Shown one piece after another: positions 1 through 8,888 of a DNA stretch of 64,000 bases; positions within the stretch are counted from its first letter, which is position 1; the number at the start of each line of letters is the position of its first letter. Both the position numbers and the translations under genes were made by a program. The stretch comes from Bacillota bacterium (GTDB lineage: Bacteria; Bacillota; Clostridia; Acetivibrionales; Acetivibrionaceae), in NCBI GenBank assembly GCA_023421115.1, contig JAEZUI010000025.1:1-64000 (forward strand), read 5' to 3'. The notes beneath the pieces were generated by a model, which was given only the letters and a program-made list of their open reading frames with translations, made no database searches and was not told where the DNA came from.

Positions 1-39
1 ATTGGCAGATGAATTATGCTATCCGGAATTTTAGTTTAT

Positions 40-68
40 GCAGGTCATATGTACCTGCTTTTTTCTTT
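40..68 (+). terminator. Rho-independent terminator
   Basis: A six-base stem (GCAGGT / ACCTGC) with a short loop is followed directly by a T-rich tract on the plus strand. It would end a transcript entering from left of the window. The same hairpin also lies downstream of the minus-strand reductase remnant. Confidence 0.7.
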
Positions 69-98
69 TTATTTTCCCTGCAATTTATCTTGTCCAAG

Positions 99-947
99 TT
101 ACTGACAAATAGCCTGTCCGACAACAATTATTACTTTATCACCTGCTGCTTTTCCTTCTAGTATATCAATGGCTTGTATAACATCCGCTTTGTCTATACC
201 ATCAAATGCTGGACGTATGGGCACTCCACCTGTAGCTAATACAATATCATCAAAGTCGGCAACCATATCCGAAGTTGCTTCTATTCCAAATTTATAAGTA
301 ACACCGTATTTTTTCCCTAAGGTCATATAAGTTTGAACAGCTTTCAGAAGTTCCTGTTTATAGGGTGGTCTTGCTCCTAATGCTATTTGCCCTCCAGGAC
401 GATCTGCCTTATCGAATACTGTGACCGAATGACCGCGTTTCGCAGCTACCCACGCAACTTCAAGTCCGGCAGGGCCTGCACCGATTATGACAATTTTTTT
501 CGGCTTATCTGGAGAAATAAACTTTAGAATTCCCTCTTTTCCCGTAAATGGATTATACGTACAGGAAACCCCTGCATCCCATTCGTCGCGTCCTCCTGCT
601 CCTGCACATCTTTGAAGACAGGCTACGCAAGGGATAATTTCATCTATCCGGTTGTCCTTCACTTTGTTTGGAAATTCCGGATCGGCTAAAGAAGGTCTTC
701 CTAAAGACACAATATCAGCTGAACCTGGCGCAATGATATCCTCTGCAATATATGGATCTACAATTCTTCCCGTTACAATAACCGGAATTTGCAGCATTTC
801 TTTAATAAATGCCGAATTTACAGCATTAAATCCAGGAGGAACCGCTTGAGGAGCTAGCGTTTTATAGCTTGTTCCATACGCACCACCGATGGAGAGGCTT
901 ATTACATCGGCTCCCGCTTCTTCTAGTACTTTGGCAGCTGTTCTAGC
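99..947 (-). pseudogene. 2-enoate reductase / NADH:flavin oxidoreductase fragment
   Basis: This open stretch encodes the middle of a 2,4-dienoyl-CoA / 2-enoate reductase. It starts in the last strands of the FMN TIM barrel (VIVTGRI, SLGRPSLADPEF). It continues through the 4Fe-4S cysteines (CVACLQRC, then a fourth Cys) and ends in the Rossmann fold (GAGPAGLEVA). The reading frame is open upstream of the first ATG (797) up to a TAA at 948-950, and those codons still match the barrel, so the ATG is not a genuine start. The first two-thirds of the barrel and everything after the second nucleotide-binding motif are missing. Full-length relatives have about 650 residues and this has about 280. I read it as a remnant truncated at both ends. 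It is not related closely to the OYE-type gene at 51-52 kb. Confidence 0.8.
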
Positions 948-1194
948 TTACCTTACTCCCCAGCTCTCATGTTCCGATTCTTCTAAGTTTGTTGCTCATT
1001 GGTTTTTACTAAATTTAGACTTTTTATTGAATATCCTATTTATCTTTTAAAAAATCGGGTTCCTGATATGGCAATACTACTACAAGCTTTTTTGTTCATT
1101 TCATAATATATTCAAAAATAAAATCTACTATCAAGTTTATGGTAAAAATAACCGAATATAATTATTGAGACAACATATGAAGGAAGGTGTTCAA

Positions 1195-3921
1195 TTGAAT
1201 GTTAACTTGGTCAACCCCCGTGAAAAGCTCATCCCCAATAAAATAAAATTTTTATCAAGATGCTTTTTATTAACAATAATAGAACTACTGTTTTTTATTC
1301 TGTTTTCTTTTTTAGGCTGGATAGATAGCTTTCTTTCGGTAATCGGAGTAAAATCAACTATCACCAGTATCTTACCTCTTGCCCTGTACTTTATACTTTT
1401 TAGTACTTTTTTCTTATTCATTTATCTGGTCATGTATAATATCAACAGAGAAAAGCTGAGCCTGAAAGAGTTTTTACCAAAAACCCGAATGACAATTGTG
1501 TATTTCTTTTATATGTATTTATCGATAGTGTTAAGATTATTTATTTTACTTGTTCTCTTATTTATGTTTAGGGGGTTTCATTCCATCTTACAATTATTTA
1601 TATTATTACCTATATATCTCTTAATATTTACATCATTAGAAATACTATTATCTAATACAAAAAACTTTTTACTATTCGAAGATTCAAAATTGTACCACGA
1701 ATGGCAGTTTGACAAAAAAAGCTTTTTATTTGAATTTCTAAAATTTATAGGAATAATCGGACTTATTTTGGCTATGTCATGCTTTATTATTATAAGTAAT
1801 AATTCTGGTAATAGTATAACTGTTTCTTCTATTCTAGGCTTTGTCCTTATCTGGCTTACCAATACCTTCTTTGCAATTATCGTACTGTTGAAAAAAAGAC
1901 ATTATCATAAAACAACTACTTGTGCTTTAGAAGAAAACTTCAGCAATGATACAAAAGATATTAATAAGAAACCACTTTCTAAAAAAATGGTTTATTTAAA
2001 GCAAAGGGGGTTAGTGTTGGGAGTATTGGCTGTAGTAGGCATTTATTCTGTTTGTCTTGTAATTCCCTATATCATTAATTACGATTCTAAAATAAACAAA
2101 CCGAAAATGGAATCTTTTAAAAGCCAAAATGATGTTGTTACTTTTTTTTCAAACGTAATGTCTTCCTTTAAAATTAATTCAAGGAATTCAAACAATAATT
2201 ATTTAGGAGAATTTTTATACACATTCAATAAAATGTTTATCTCCATAGCAAAACTCGAACCAGACTTTCTTTTCACTGGCGTAGTGGCTAATAGTAAGAA
2301 AACGGCTTATTCTTCACAATCAGCAGCACATTCGGACACCAATAATCAGGTTGACAATGTTGATGAGGCTGACGTAGTTAAAACTGATGGTAAGCACATT
2401 TATTACCTCAACGAAACTAATTTATTTATTGTCGACTCCTACCCTCCTGACCAAATGAAGGTAATCCACCAGTATGACTTCTCAAGCGAGGGACTATACC
2501 CCCTAGAAATGTTCTTATATGAAGATTACCTTGCAGTTATTCTGATAAGTAGTGAAGAGCAACCTGATAAAAAGTATAGCTCTAAAACCATAGTTAAAAC
2601 CTATAACATTAAAGATCCCTCAAATCCCCGCATTCAAAGAAACTTTCAATTGGATTACAGATATTTATCCTCCCGAATGATAGAGAACAATTTGTATCTG
2701 ATTACATCTTCATACATAAGCGATACATTGGGAAATCCCGGATATATGGATTCATCACTCAGCAATTCGATGGTAGAAATAGATTATAAAGACTTACTTG
2801 TAATGAGCAACTCAAATAAACAATATTCAAGAATGAATGTTGTTGCTGCATTTCCGATAGATGAGCCTGATCAGAGAGCACAGGTCAAAGCCTATATAGG
2901 TGGTAATGGCGAAAACGTTTACGTTTCCACCCATCATATTTTTATTGCAGATACAACCATTAGCCCTGTTACAGAAGCACCTGTTGAAGATTTCTTAAGA
3001 AGTCTAGTAAACTATGATTATGATCTTAATTTCCAGAAACGTGGTACCTGTATATATAGAATTAAGATAAATAATGGTGTTATAGGTGAATATGACAGTG
3101 ATTTTGTTCCTGGAACAGTACACAATCAATTTGCCATGGATGAGCATAAAGGTTACTTCAGGCTCACCACTCAAACAGGTACTTTTCGTTATGCCTCAAG
3201 TAATGTATACGTCTTAGATGAAAACATGAATTTATGTGGTTCTTTAGAAGGACTTGCCCCGGAAGAACAAATCTATGCTTCAAGATTTATAGGTGACAGG
3301 CTTTACCTGGTAACCTTTAAAGTTGTAGACCCTTTGTTTGTAATAGATTTAAAAGAACCAAAAAATCCAACCATATTGGGTGAATTAAAAATACCAGGTT
3401 ATAGCGAATATATTCATCCGCTGAATGAAAACCATATTATAGGATTCGGAAAAAATACAGCAGGTGGAAACAATAATTTCTCCTGGCAACAAGGGCTTAA
3501 AATGGCAATCTTTGATATTACCGATGTCAACAATCCGAAGGAAAAATTTGTTGAACTCATAGGCGATCGTGGAACGGATTCCGAGCTCTTATACAATCAT
3601 AAAGCACTTATGTATATGAAAGATGTTGAACTACTGGCTTTTACAGTATTTCTTGCAGAGACAGAAGAAGGAAGCAGCGATAGTACTTTTGGGGATCAAG
3701 TATTTCAAGGGGCTTATATATATAATGTCAACAGCAACGAAGGATTTATGTTACGCGGCAAAATCACACACTTTGAAAAGTTCCCACAAGTTGAAAATGG
3801 AAATTGCTATATTGACAGGATAGTATATGCAAACGATTGCTTATATACTTTTTCAGGTGAAAAGATAAAGGCGACAAAATATATTGACATGAAGGATATT
3901 TTCGAATTACCCCTTAAGTGA
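1195..3921 (+). CDS. Membrane-anchored beta-propeller domain protein (PF09826 type)
   Basis: The protein has about 908 residues. The first 300 hold several hydrophobic segments (roughly seven membrane spans). After these comes a long extracytoplasmic part whose opening, TNNQVDNVDEADVVKTDGKH, is the hallmark of the secreted C-terminal beta-propeller family (COG4880, Beta_propel). Repeated blade-like strands run to the C terminus. The biochemical role of this family is not established; a surface or extracellular binding role is inferred. The frame is open from TTG 1165, with ATG 1177 also possible. I prefer TTG 1195 because AAGGAAGGTG sits 5-7 bases upstream of it, while ATG 1177 has no ribosome binding site. 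It stands alone, with degenerate DNA on both sides. Confidence 0.8.
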   Translation: MNVNLVNPREKLIPNKIKFLSRCFLLTIIELLFFILFSFLGWIDSFLSVIGVKSTITSILPLALYFILFSTFFLFIYLVMYNINREKLSLKEFLPKTRMTIVYFFYMYLSIVLRLFILLVLLFMFRGFHSILQLFILLPIYLLIFTSLEILLSNTKNFLLFEDSKLYHEWQFDKKSFLFEFLKFIGIIGLILAMSCFIIISNNSGNSITVSSILGFVLIWLTNTFFAIIVLLKKRHYHKTTTCALEENFSNDTKDINKKPLSKKMVYLKQRGLVLGVLAVVGIYSVCLVIPYIINYDSKINKPKMESFKSQNDVVTFFSNVMSSFKINSRNSNNNYLGEFLYTFNKMFISIAKLEPDFLFTGVVANSKKTAYSSQSAAHSDTNNQVDNVDEADVVKTDGKHIYYLNETNLFIVDSYPPDQMKVIHQYDFSSEGLYPLEMFLYEDYLAVILISSEEQPDKKYSSKTIVKTYNIKDPSNPRIQRNFQLDYRYLSSRMIENNLYLITSSYISDTLGNPGYMDSSLSNSMVEIDYKDLLVMSNSNKQYSRMNVVAAFPIDEPDQRAQVKAYIGGNGENVYVSTHHIFIADTTISPVTEAPVEDFLRSLVNYDYDLNFQKRGTCIYRIKINNGVIGEYDSDFVPGTVHNQFAMDEHKGYFRLTTQTGTFRYASSNVYVLDENMNLCGSLEGLAPEEQIYASRFIGDRLYLVTFKVVDPLFVIDLKEPKNPTILGELKIPGYSEYIHPLNENHIIGFGKNTAGGNNNFSWQQGLKMAIFDITDVNNPKEKFVELIGDRGTDSELLYNHKALMYMKDVELLAFTVFLAETEEGSSDSTFGDQVFQGAYIYNVNSNEGFMLRGKITHFEKFPQVENGNCYIDRIVYANDCLYTFSGEKIKATKYIDMKDIFELPLK

Positions 3922-4125
3922 GTGTTAACTGGCTGGCAGAGGTCCGAATAATGCAGCTTACTAATATTTGACTGAGCGTTTCATACTCAACAAATTATTT
4001 TAAGTACTCCAAGGTGTATACTGCATCCTTTATACCAGATATATAATTGTGCCTAGCTTTGATAATTACTACAATGGAAAAGATGCTGTTCTGGAAAGTA
4101 TTTTATCATAATAAAGTGTACAATT

Positions 4126-4277
4126 TTAAGTGTTTTTACTCAATTTCAGTAGATCATCTGCAATATTGTCAATTACTAAAAATGAAGCAGTTATTTGTTG
4201 CATAGCTGATGCTTGGCTTGAAGTTGCTAATGCAATTGATTTGATTTCGTTTAGAGACTGTGAAATTATATCTATTT
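4126..4277 (-). pseudogene. Methyl-accepting chemotaxis protein C-terminal remnant
   Basis: In the otherwise geneless stretch 3922-4375 one minus-strand frame reads as the end of a chemotaxis receptor. It contains SLNEIKSIALATSSQASAMQ, followed by QITAS and a tail ending DDLLKLSKNT before TAA. This matches the post-hairpin methylation helix and tail of MCPs. There is no start and no upstream receptor, so only about 50 codons survive. The final 60-70 bases are near-duplicated at 6028-6090. The rest of 3922-4375 shows nothing recognisable apart from the ribosome binding site of the next gene. Confidence 0.7.
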
Positions 4278-4375
4278 ACTTAAATTAAAATCACAAATCA
4301 AAAAAGTTATGATATACTGTTTATTGTTACAGTAATTTTGGAAATTTAATAAATAGTAGAAGAAGGAGTAACAAA

Positions 4376-5503
4376 ATGCCTAGAAATAAACTTATGATTT
4401 CGCTTGTAGTTGCAAGTGCTTTGTTTGTGCATGTTCTACCCGCAAATGTTTTTGCAGGTACAAATTTGGAAACGAAAGGTATAGTACCTAAAGTGACGCC
4501 CGATAATTCAGAGAAAATCAAAAATGAGGTTATCGAACTAACTGAACAAGATTCAGTTTATTCGCCTGAAGGAAGTGCAGATTCATTGCCTATTGGTGAT
4601 GTTGATGGAAATGGTACAATAAACAGTCTTGATTTTGCGTATATGAGGATGTATTTACTAGGAACGATAAAAGATTTCAAACCCGACGATGACCTTTGGG
4701 TATCCGATGTTAATGGTGATGACACCTTCAACAGCATTGACTTTGCTTTTATGAGGCAATTCCTGCTCGGTAGTATTAATGAATTTCCAAAGCAAAGATT
4801 ACCAAAGCAAAAAATTCTTTATGTTGAGGAAAATGGAGACACTATTGATACTGCAATTGATATAGAGTTAAGTGATAAAATGAATGGTAAAGTTGATCAT
4901 GTTGGAGATTATGATTACTTTGCATTTACACCTTCAAAAATGGCTGTTTATATAATAAATACACAGATTTTAGAAGGTAGTGTAAATGAAATCCTATTAT
5001 ATGAATTCCAAGGTGAAAGCAAATCATATAGCAGAATTATCGACAGCAAAAATAGCTATCCTATAAAAATGGGAATGGATCCAGACCAAACCTATTATTT
5101 AGCTATTGGGCACAATGATAATCTAGCTTCATACATTTTTAATATAACGCAATTGCAGGATGACCATGGAAATGATTTTGAAACAGCAACAAGTTTAAAT
5201 TGTGGGCCTTCAGAAGGTAATTTAGAAAGTATAGATGATGTTGACTTTTTTAGCTTTATGGCTCCGAATTCAGGTGATTATACGATTACGACTCAATCTT
5301 TTATGTGGGATATGAATTATTGCGTATATGATTCTTATGGAAACGAACTATTTACTGATATTCCAGGTATAGACGAAATTGACTCAAGCCGAAAACGTAC
5401 CTTTCAAATTTCCTTTGAAGGGAATAAAACTTATTACATAAAAGTAAAGACTAAGTCTTTGGGAGCTTTTATGGATTATTCTATAAGTATTTCTCCTAAA
5501 TAA
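4376..5503 (+). CDS. Secreted dockerin protein with two PPC-like domains
   Basis: This 375-residue protein begins with a signal peptide (hydrophobic to VFAGT, about residue 28). Residues about 71-140 form a duplicated dockerin: GDVDGNGTINSLDF...YLLG and SDVNGDDTFNSIDF...FLLG. Each half has the Asp/Asn calcium loop and the F-helix. Residues about 150-375 form two beta-sandwich units resembling bacterial pre-peptidase C-terminal domains (DTIDTAIDI...DYDYFAFTP; NDFETATSL...DVDFFSFMAP). No catalytic domain is present, so it is a dockerin-borne, presumably cellulosome-attached accessory protein; a binding role is inferred. The dockerin is N-terminal, whereas most are C-terminal. AGAAGGAGT lies 7 bases before the ATG. 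It is monocistronic, with the hairpin at 5639-5695 downstream. Confidence 0.85.
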   Translation: MPRNKLMISLVVASALFVHVLPANVFAGTNLETKGIVPKVTPDNSEKIKNEVIELTEQDSVYSPEGSADSLPIGDVDGNGTINSLDFAYMRMYLLGTIKDFKPDDDLWVSDVNGDDTFNSIDFAFMRQFLLGSINEFPKQRLPKQKILYVEENGDTIDTAIDIELSDKMNGKVDHVGDYDYFAFTPSKMAVYIINTQILEGSVNEILLYEFQGESKSYSRIIDSKNSYPIKMGMDPDQTYYLAIGHNDNLASYIFNITQLQDDHGNDFETATSLNCGPSEGNLESIDDVDFFSFMAPNSGDYTITTQSFMWDMNYCVYDSYGNELFTDIPGIDEIDSSRKRTFQISFEGNKTYYIKVKTKSLGAFMDYSISISPK

Positions 5504-5638
5504 AATTATATGCTCGCAAAAGCAATATATTCAAACATGCTTTATGAATTCTATAACTTTGTCGTGTAATAAAAGCAGTAATATTAAAGCAAGAAAAATT
5601 TTAAATCCTCAATACTAAACACGGCATCGTTTGAAGTG

Positions 5639-5695
5639 TATGGCCATTCATCTGAATAATGCCTCTAGTAAATATTTTTCGGATGAATAGCCATA
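5639..5695. repeat. Long inverted repeat hairpin
   Basis: The arms 5639-5656 and 5678-5695 pair over 18 bases with two imperfections (one mismatch, one wobble) around a 21-base AT-rich loop. No strong T run follows on either strand. It may still stop or stabilise the transcript of the dockerin gene ending at 5503. Confidence 0.5.
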
Positions 5696-5759
5696 TATAT
5701 CCTGTCAGTTTCAAAAAATTGCATCAAATTTAGAAAGTTTTGAAAAATAATTAATAATT

Positions 5760-5899
5760 TTATTTAGTCAATTTAGGGCAACCTTTACCGTTATCCAAAA
5801 TATATAAATCAATCTTTTCGTCAAACCTTAATATAATCATCACATTTTGAGCTTCTCCATGCTTGAGGGCATTTTTTACGAAAAGCCTTTTTAGATAAA
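5760..5899 (-). pseudogene. Sensor histidine kinase ATPase-domain remnant
   Basis: One minus-strand frame reads LFVKNALKHGEAQNVMI, then an acidic stretch and LDNGKGC before a stop. This is the N-box (NALKHG) and the DNGKG G1-box of a NarL-partner type histidine kinase (HATPase_c). There is no start, phosphoacceptor domain or remaining ATPase lid, so it is a roughly 45-codon relic. It lies between the two chemotaxis-receptor remnants, which suggests a lost signalling locus. Confidence 0.65.
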
Positions 5900-6027
5900 T
5901 CACTATTTACAATTGCAGCCTCCGCTTCGGTATGTTAACATTTCAAATGAGGCTTTAATCTTGTAACGACAATGAAATCTATCTGATAGAAAAGTTGGAT
6001 AAAATGTAAAAGTTGTAGTTAACAATT

Positions 6028-6478
6028 TTAAGTGTTTTTGCTCAATTTCAACAGATCTTCTGCAATATTGTCTATTATTGAAAGTTAAAACCATGCTCAA
6101 AATCCCCAATACCAAAGCTGTCACAGTTAATTTCTTGTCAAAATAAAGGCAGCTTAAGGCTATGGGTAATAAGAACATCATATAAATACCGATCTGATAA
6201 TTTACGTTGAGAACAGCAACAACAACTGTACTCATTAAAATAGTAAAGTACTTAAGATAAGTGCTGTTTAGACCTATTTTCCTGAATATGAACGGGGAGA
6301 AAGCACCAAAAGCTCCGATAGCGCAAAAAACATACAACTTCGGCATATCAAAAGCAAAGACTTTTAGTAATCCAAGAATAATCAAAGCTGGAAAAGCTAA
6401 AATAGATATAAGCAAGATTCTGGTTGTAATAATATTGGCCCTTTTTTCATAGCTTAATATAAAAGATTTTTGTTTCAT
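6028..6478 (-). pseudogene. Internally deleted chemotaxis receptor (N-terminal membrane part joined to C-terminal tail)
   Basis: From ATG 6478 about 130 codons encode a membrane region of about six hydrophobic helices (ILLISILAFPALIILGLL and so on). At about 6085 the frame breaks. In the next frame the sequence reads IIDNIAEDLLKLSKNT and stops at 6028, the same tail as the MCP remnant at 4126-4277. The whole cytoplasmic signalling domain has therefore been deleted. A naive translation in the original frame runs on to 5903 but its last 55 residues are out-of-frame noise. An upstream promoter may still be present, but a functional product is unlikely. Confidence 0.7.
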
Positions 6479-6628
6479 TTTAGGTTTCCTCCCGTTGGAA
6501 TTTTAGTGTAATAAAGTTTACATATAATTACTGTTTTATATATCAGAAACTTCTATTTTTTTCTATAGATGTATAATTTGAAATTTTATATCTTTTTTTA
6601 ACTTAAATTAAAACTCAGAAATCAAGCA

Positions 6629-6671
6629 TGACTAAAGTCATAGCATGCATAGTAAAATATGACTTTAGTCA
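6629..6671. promoter_or_regulatory. Pair of TGACTWWAGTCA palindromes upstream of LRR-dockerin gene
   Basis: Two 12-base palindromes, TGACTAAAGTCA (6629-6640) and TGACTTTAGTCA (6660-6671), have centres 31 bases apart, about three helical turns. Together they form a larger 14-base-arm inverted repeat. They end 83 bases before the start codon at 6755. The same 12-mer occurs once more, upstream of the UbiA gene (53537-53548). The arrangement suggests a dimeric repressor or activator site; the regulator is unknown. Confidence 0.5.
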
Positions 6672-6754
6672 CTGGTTGAATTTCAATATGTCTGGTAAAA
6701 TTAATTAACAATTTAACTAAACTATGGAATTTATTAATATTTTGGAGGTATATG

Positions 6755-8200
6755 ATGAAAAAGATTACTGCTTTGTTTCTTGCTTTTTGTGTTGCTGAAG
6801 GAATTGTACTATTTCATGGACCTTACAATGCTACACATGCATCTGTGGTGAAGGAGCCCTTTCAATATGATACTATGGTAGACTCTAGATGTGAGGAAGA
6901 TATTGATCTTGAAATAGTTTTTAAAGACACAAACCTCGAAGCAGATATACGCAATGCAATCGACAAACCAACAGGAACTATAATAAAAAGTGATTTATGT
7001 AACATTAAACGCTTGGATTTAAATAATGGCAAAATAATAGATATAACGCCACTTAGCAACCTGACTAATTTGACCGAGCTGGATTTATCTTACAATCAAA
7101 TAAGTGATTTGACGCCGCTTAGGAATCTTACTAATCTAGCTTGTTTATATTCTGAGTGTAATCAAATAAGTGACTTAACGCCACTTAGAAATCTTACTAA
7201 TTTAAATGAGTTGAATTTATCAGACAATAAAATTAGTGATATATCATCACTTAGTAACCTATCCAATTTAACGACGCTAAATTTATATCAAAATCAAATA
7301 AAGGATATATCACCACTTAGTAACCTATCCAATTTGACTGAGCTAAATTTAAGGTTCAATCAAATAAGGGATTTAGCACCACTAAGCGATCTGATTAATT
7401 TAACTGAACTAGATTTATTTAATAATCAAATAAGTGACCTGACACCACTTAATAACCTTGCTAATTTGACTAAGCTAAATTTAGTTAATAATCCACTAAC
7501 AGATATAACACCCCTAAGTAATCTGAAAAACTTAAATGATCTAAATTCATCTCAATCTTGTACTAAGATAAATGATTTAACACCCCTATGCGCTCTTACC
7601 AATTTGGTTTCATTAAGTCTAGGTAATAATGAGATAAGCGATTTGACACTACTTGGTAGCCTTACTAACTTGACTAATTTAGGCATATTTAATAATAAAA
7701 TAAGCGATCTAACACCGCTTAGTAAGCTTACAAATTTGACGAGCCTAGATTCAGCTTATAACCAAATAAGTAACCTAACACCAATTAGTAACCTTTATAA
7801 TTTAACTTATCTAAATTTGGATTGTAACGAAATAAGTGACATATCACCACTTGGCAAGCTCACTAAGCTAGATCAATTATATCTAGACAACAATCCGATA
7901 TACAATTCATCAACTCCAAATGCTGTTCATAATTCAAATCTAGACTTTACAGTAGATGGAATAATTTTTGAAATATGGGTCATTGAAGTTGTTTTTGGTG
8001 ATGTAAATGATGATGGAAAAATAAATACAATTGATTTAGCTTTTATGAGAAAGTATTTGATTGGTCAAATCTCTGAATTTCCTGGTGGAGAAAAGGGTTT
8101 AGCTGCAGCAGATGTTGATAAAAACGGCATTTTTAACTCTATCGACTTTGGACATATGATGAATTACTTACTTGGTAAAGGAACAATACCGCCGGTATAA
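6755..8200 (+). CDS. Secreted leucine-rich-repeat protein with C-terminal dockerin
   Basis: An N-terminal signal peptide is followed from about residue 65 to 400 by about fourteen 22-residue leucine-rich repeats. These are of the internalin/LRR_4 type, with pattern LTPLSNLTNLTELDLSYNQI. Residues about 410-475 are a two-part dockerin: GDVNDDGKINTIDLAFMRKY and ADVDKNGIFNSIDFGHMMNY. No enzyme domain is visible, so I infer a cellulosome-bound protein-protein or protein-glycan binding module. The repeats are highly regular at DNA level. ATG codons stand at 6752 and 6755; the second is preferred because GGAGG is six bases upstream. A strong hairpin terminator follows at 8261-8313, and paired palindromes lie upstream. 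Confidence 0.85.
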   Translation: MKKITALFLAFCVAEGIVLFHGPYNATHASVVKEPFQYDTMVDSRCEEDIDLEIVFKDTNLEADIRNAIDKPTGTIIKSDLCNIKRLDLNNGKIIDITPLSNLTNLTELDLSYNQISDLTPLRNLTNLACLYSECNQISDLTPLRNLTNLNELNLSDNKISDISSLSNLSNLTTLNLYQNQIKDISPLSNLSNLTELNLRFNQIRDLAPLSDLINLTELDLFNNQISDLTPLNNLANLTKLNLVNNPLTDITPLSNLKNLNDLNSSQSCTKINDLTPLCALTNLVSLSLGNNEISDLTLLGSLTNLTNLGIFNNKISDLTPLSKLTNLTSLDSAYNQISNLTPISNLYNLTYLNLDCNEISDISPLGKLTKLDQLYLDNNPIYNSSTPNAVHNSNLDFTVDGIIFEIWVIEVVFGDVNDDGKINTIDLAFMRKYLIGQISEFPGGEKGLAAADVDKNGIFNSIDFGHMMNYLLGKGTIPPV

Positions 8201-8260
8201 TGCGGGTGCTCTGCAACTGCCCAGAATATGAATAGCGATAATTACAGAGCTCAGAAACGA

Positions 8261-8313
8261 TAATGTAAAAAAAGCTTGTTTTATTCTTATAAAATAGGCT
8301 TTTTTTAACATTA
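8261..8313. terminator. Bidirectional hairpin terminator
   Basis: A long imperfect stem pairs TAATGT and AAAAAAAGC with GCTTTTTTT and ACATTA around an inner TTTTAT/ATAAAA stem. T runs on the plus strand and A runs on the left make it usable in both directions. It follows the LRR-dockerin gene. Confidence 0.7.
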
Positions 8314-8531
8314 TAAATCATTGATAGGGGTTCATGCTCTATCCAGTTCAATTCATTATCTTTCAAAAAATAATTTCCCCAATCAAAATCATTTTGATCT
8401 AAATTTCCAAATAAGACACTTTTTTGAATAGATAAATACATAAGATAAATATTTTGTTTCTTTACTCCTTCACTATAATACCACTTCCTTCTTTCATTTA
8501 TTATAAAGCATTGATTTATATTTTCTGTCAT
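8312..8531 (-). pseudogene. Deleted copy of DUF4037-like gene end
   Basis: The minus strand carries IQKSVLFG joined directly to NLDQNDFDWGNYFLKDNELN. The same two segments occur at 16625-17110, but there about 65 codons separate them. So this is a second, internally deleted copy of the same gene tail. It has no convincing start, and the long open frame running into the LRR gene is an artefact. Function is lost. Confidence 0.65.
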
Positions 8532-8616
8532 ATTATGAATATTTTTTTAGCCTTTTTTCATGGAGGAAATGTAATTATATTAGCTTCTGATTCCGAGATG
8601 AAAAGAAAAATGTAAA

Positions 8617-8668
8617 ATCTCATGATAACAGTCTACATTTAGTGGTATATATAATAATACTATATAAA
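8617..8668 (+). repeat. Decayed third copy of the ferredoxin upstream region
   Basis: The block from ATCTCATGATAAC through GTGGTATATATAATAATACT matches the sequences just upstream of the two ferredoxin genes (14681-14733 and 30241-30290). Here no ferredoxin follows, so it is a promoter relic without its gene. Confidence 0.6.
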
Positions 8669-8764
8669 ATATGGAAAATAATTTTCGGAATCCAGGAGAA
8701 ATATTAGCGTTTCTCAAAGAGTCCTTTAAGGATGTACTTCAAGAAATGCACTTTCTTATACATT

Positions 8765-8842
8765 AAAAAATAACTTGCGCTTTTAGGAACACTCATGCTA
8801 AGCATATGTGTTGCAGTATTATTATAGCGGAAGTTATTTTTT
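8765..8842 (-). terminator. Terminator of the amino-acid ABC operon
   Basis: The outer arms AAATAACTTGCGCT and AGCGGAAGTTATTT pair with one mismatch. They enclose a second small hairpin (ATGCTTAGCAT). On the minus strand the stem is followed by a T run, as expected just downstream of glnQ, which ends at 8889. Confidence 0.75.
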
Positions 8843-8888
8843 CCTCATGACTAAAATTGCTTTAAACTATAGATATTTCTTAAAACTT

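Noticed and set aside
5903..6027. C-terminal extension of the open frame at 5903-6478
   Set aside because: Past about 6085 this frame is out of register with the recognisable receptor tail, so these residues are not considered real.
6980..7900. Regular 66-base periodicity that might suggest a CRISPR array
   Set aside because: The period is the 22-residue leucine-rich repeat of a coding frame; no unique spacers between identical repeats. No CRISPR or cas genes were seen anywhere in the window.
8139..8311. Minus-strand frame continuing into the LRR-dockerin gene
   Set aside because: It overlaps the dockerin coding end and the terminator; only the part above 8312 has homology.
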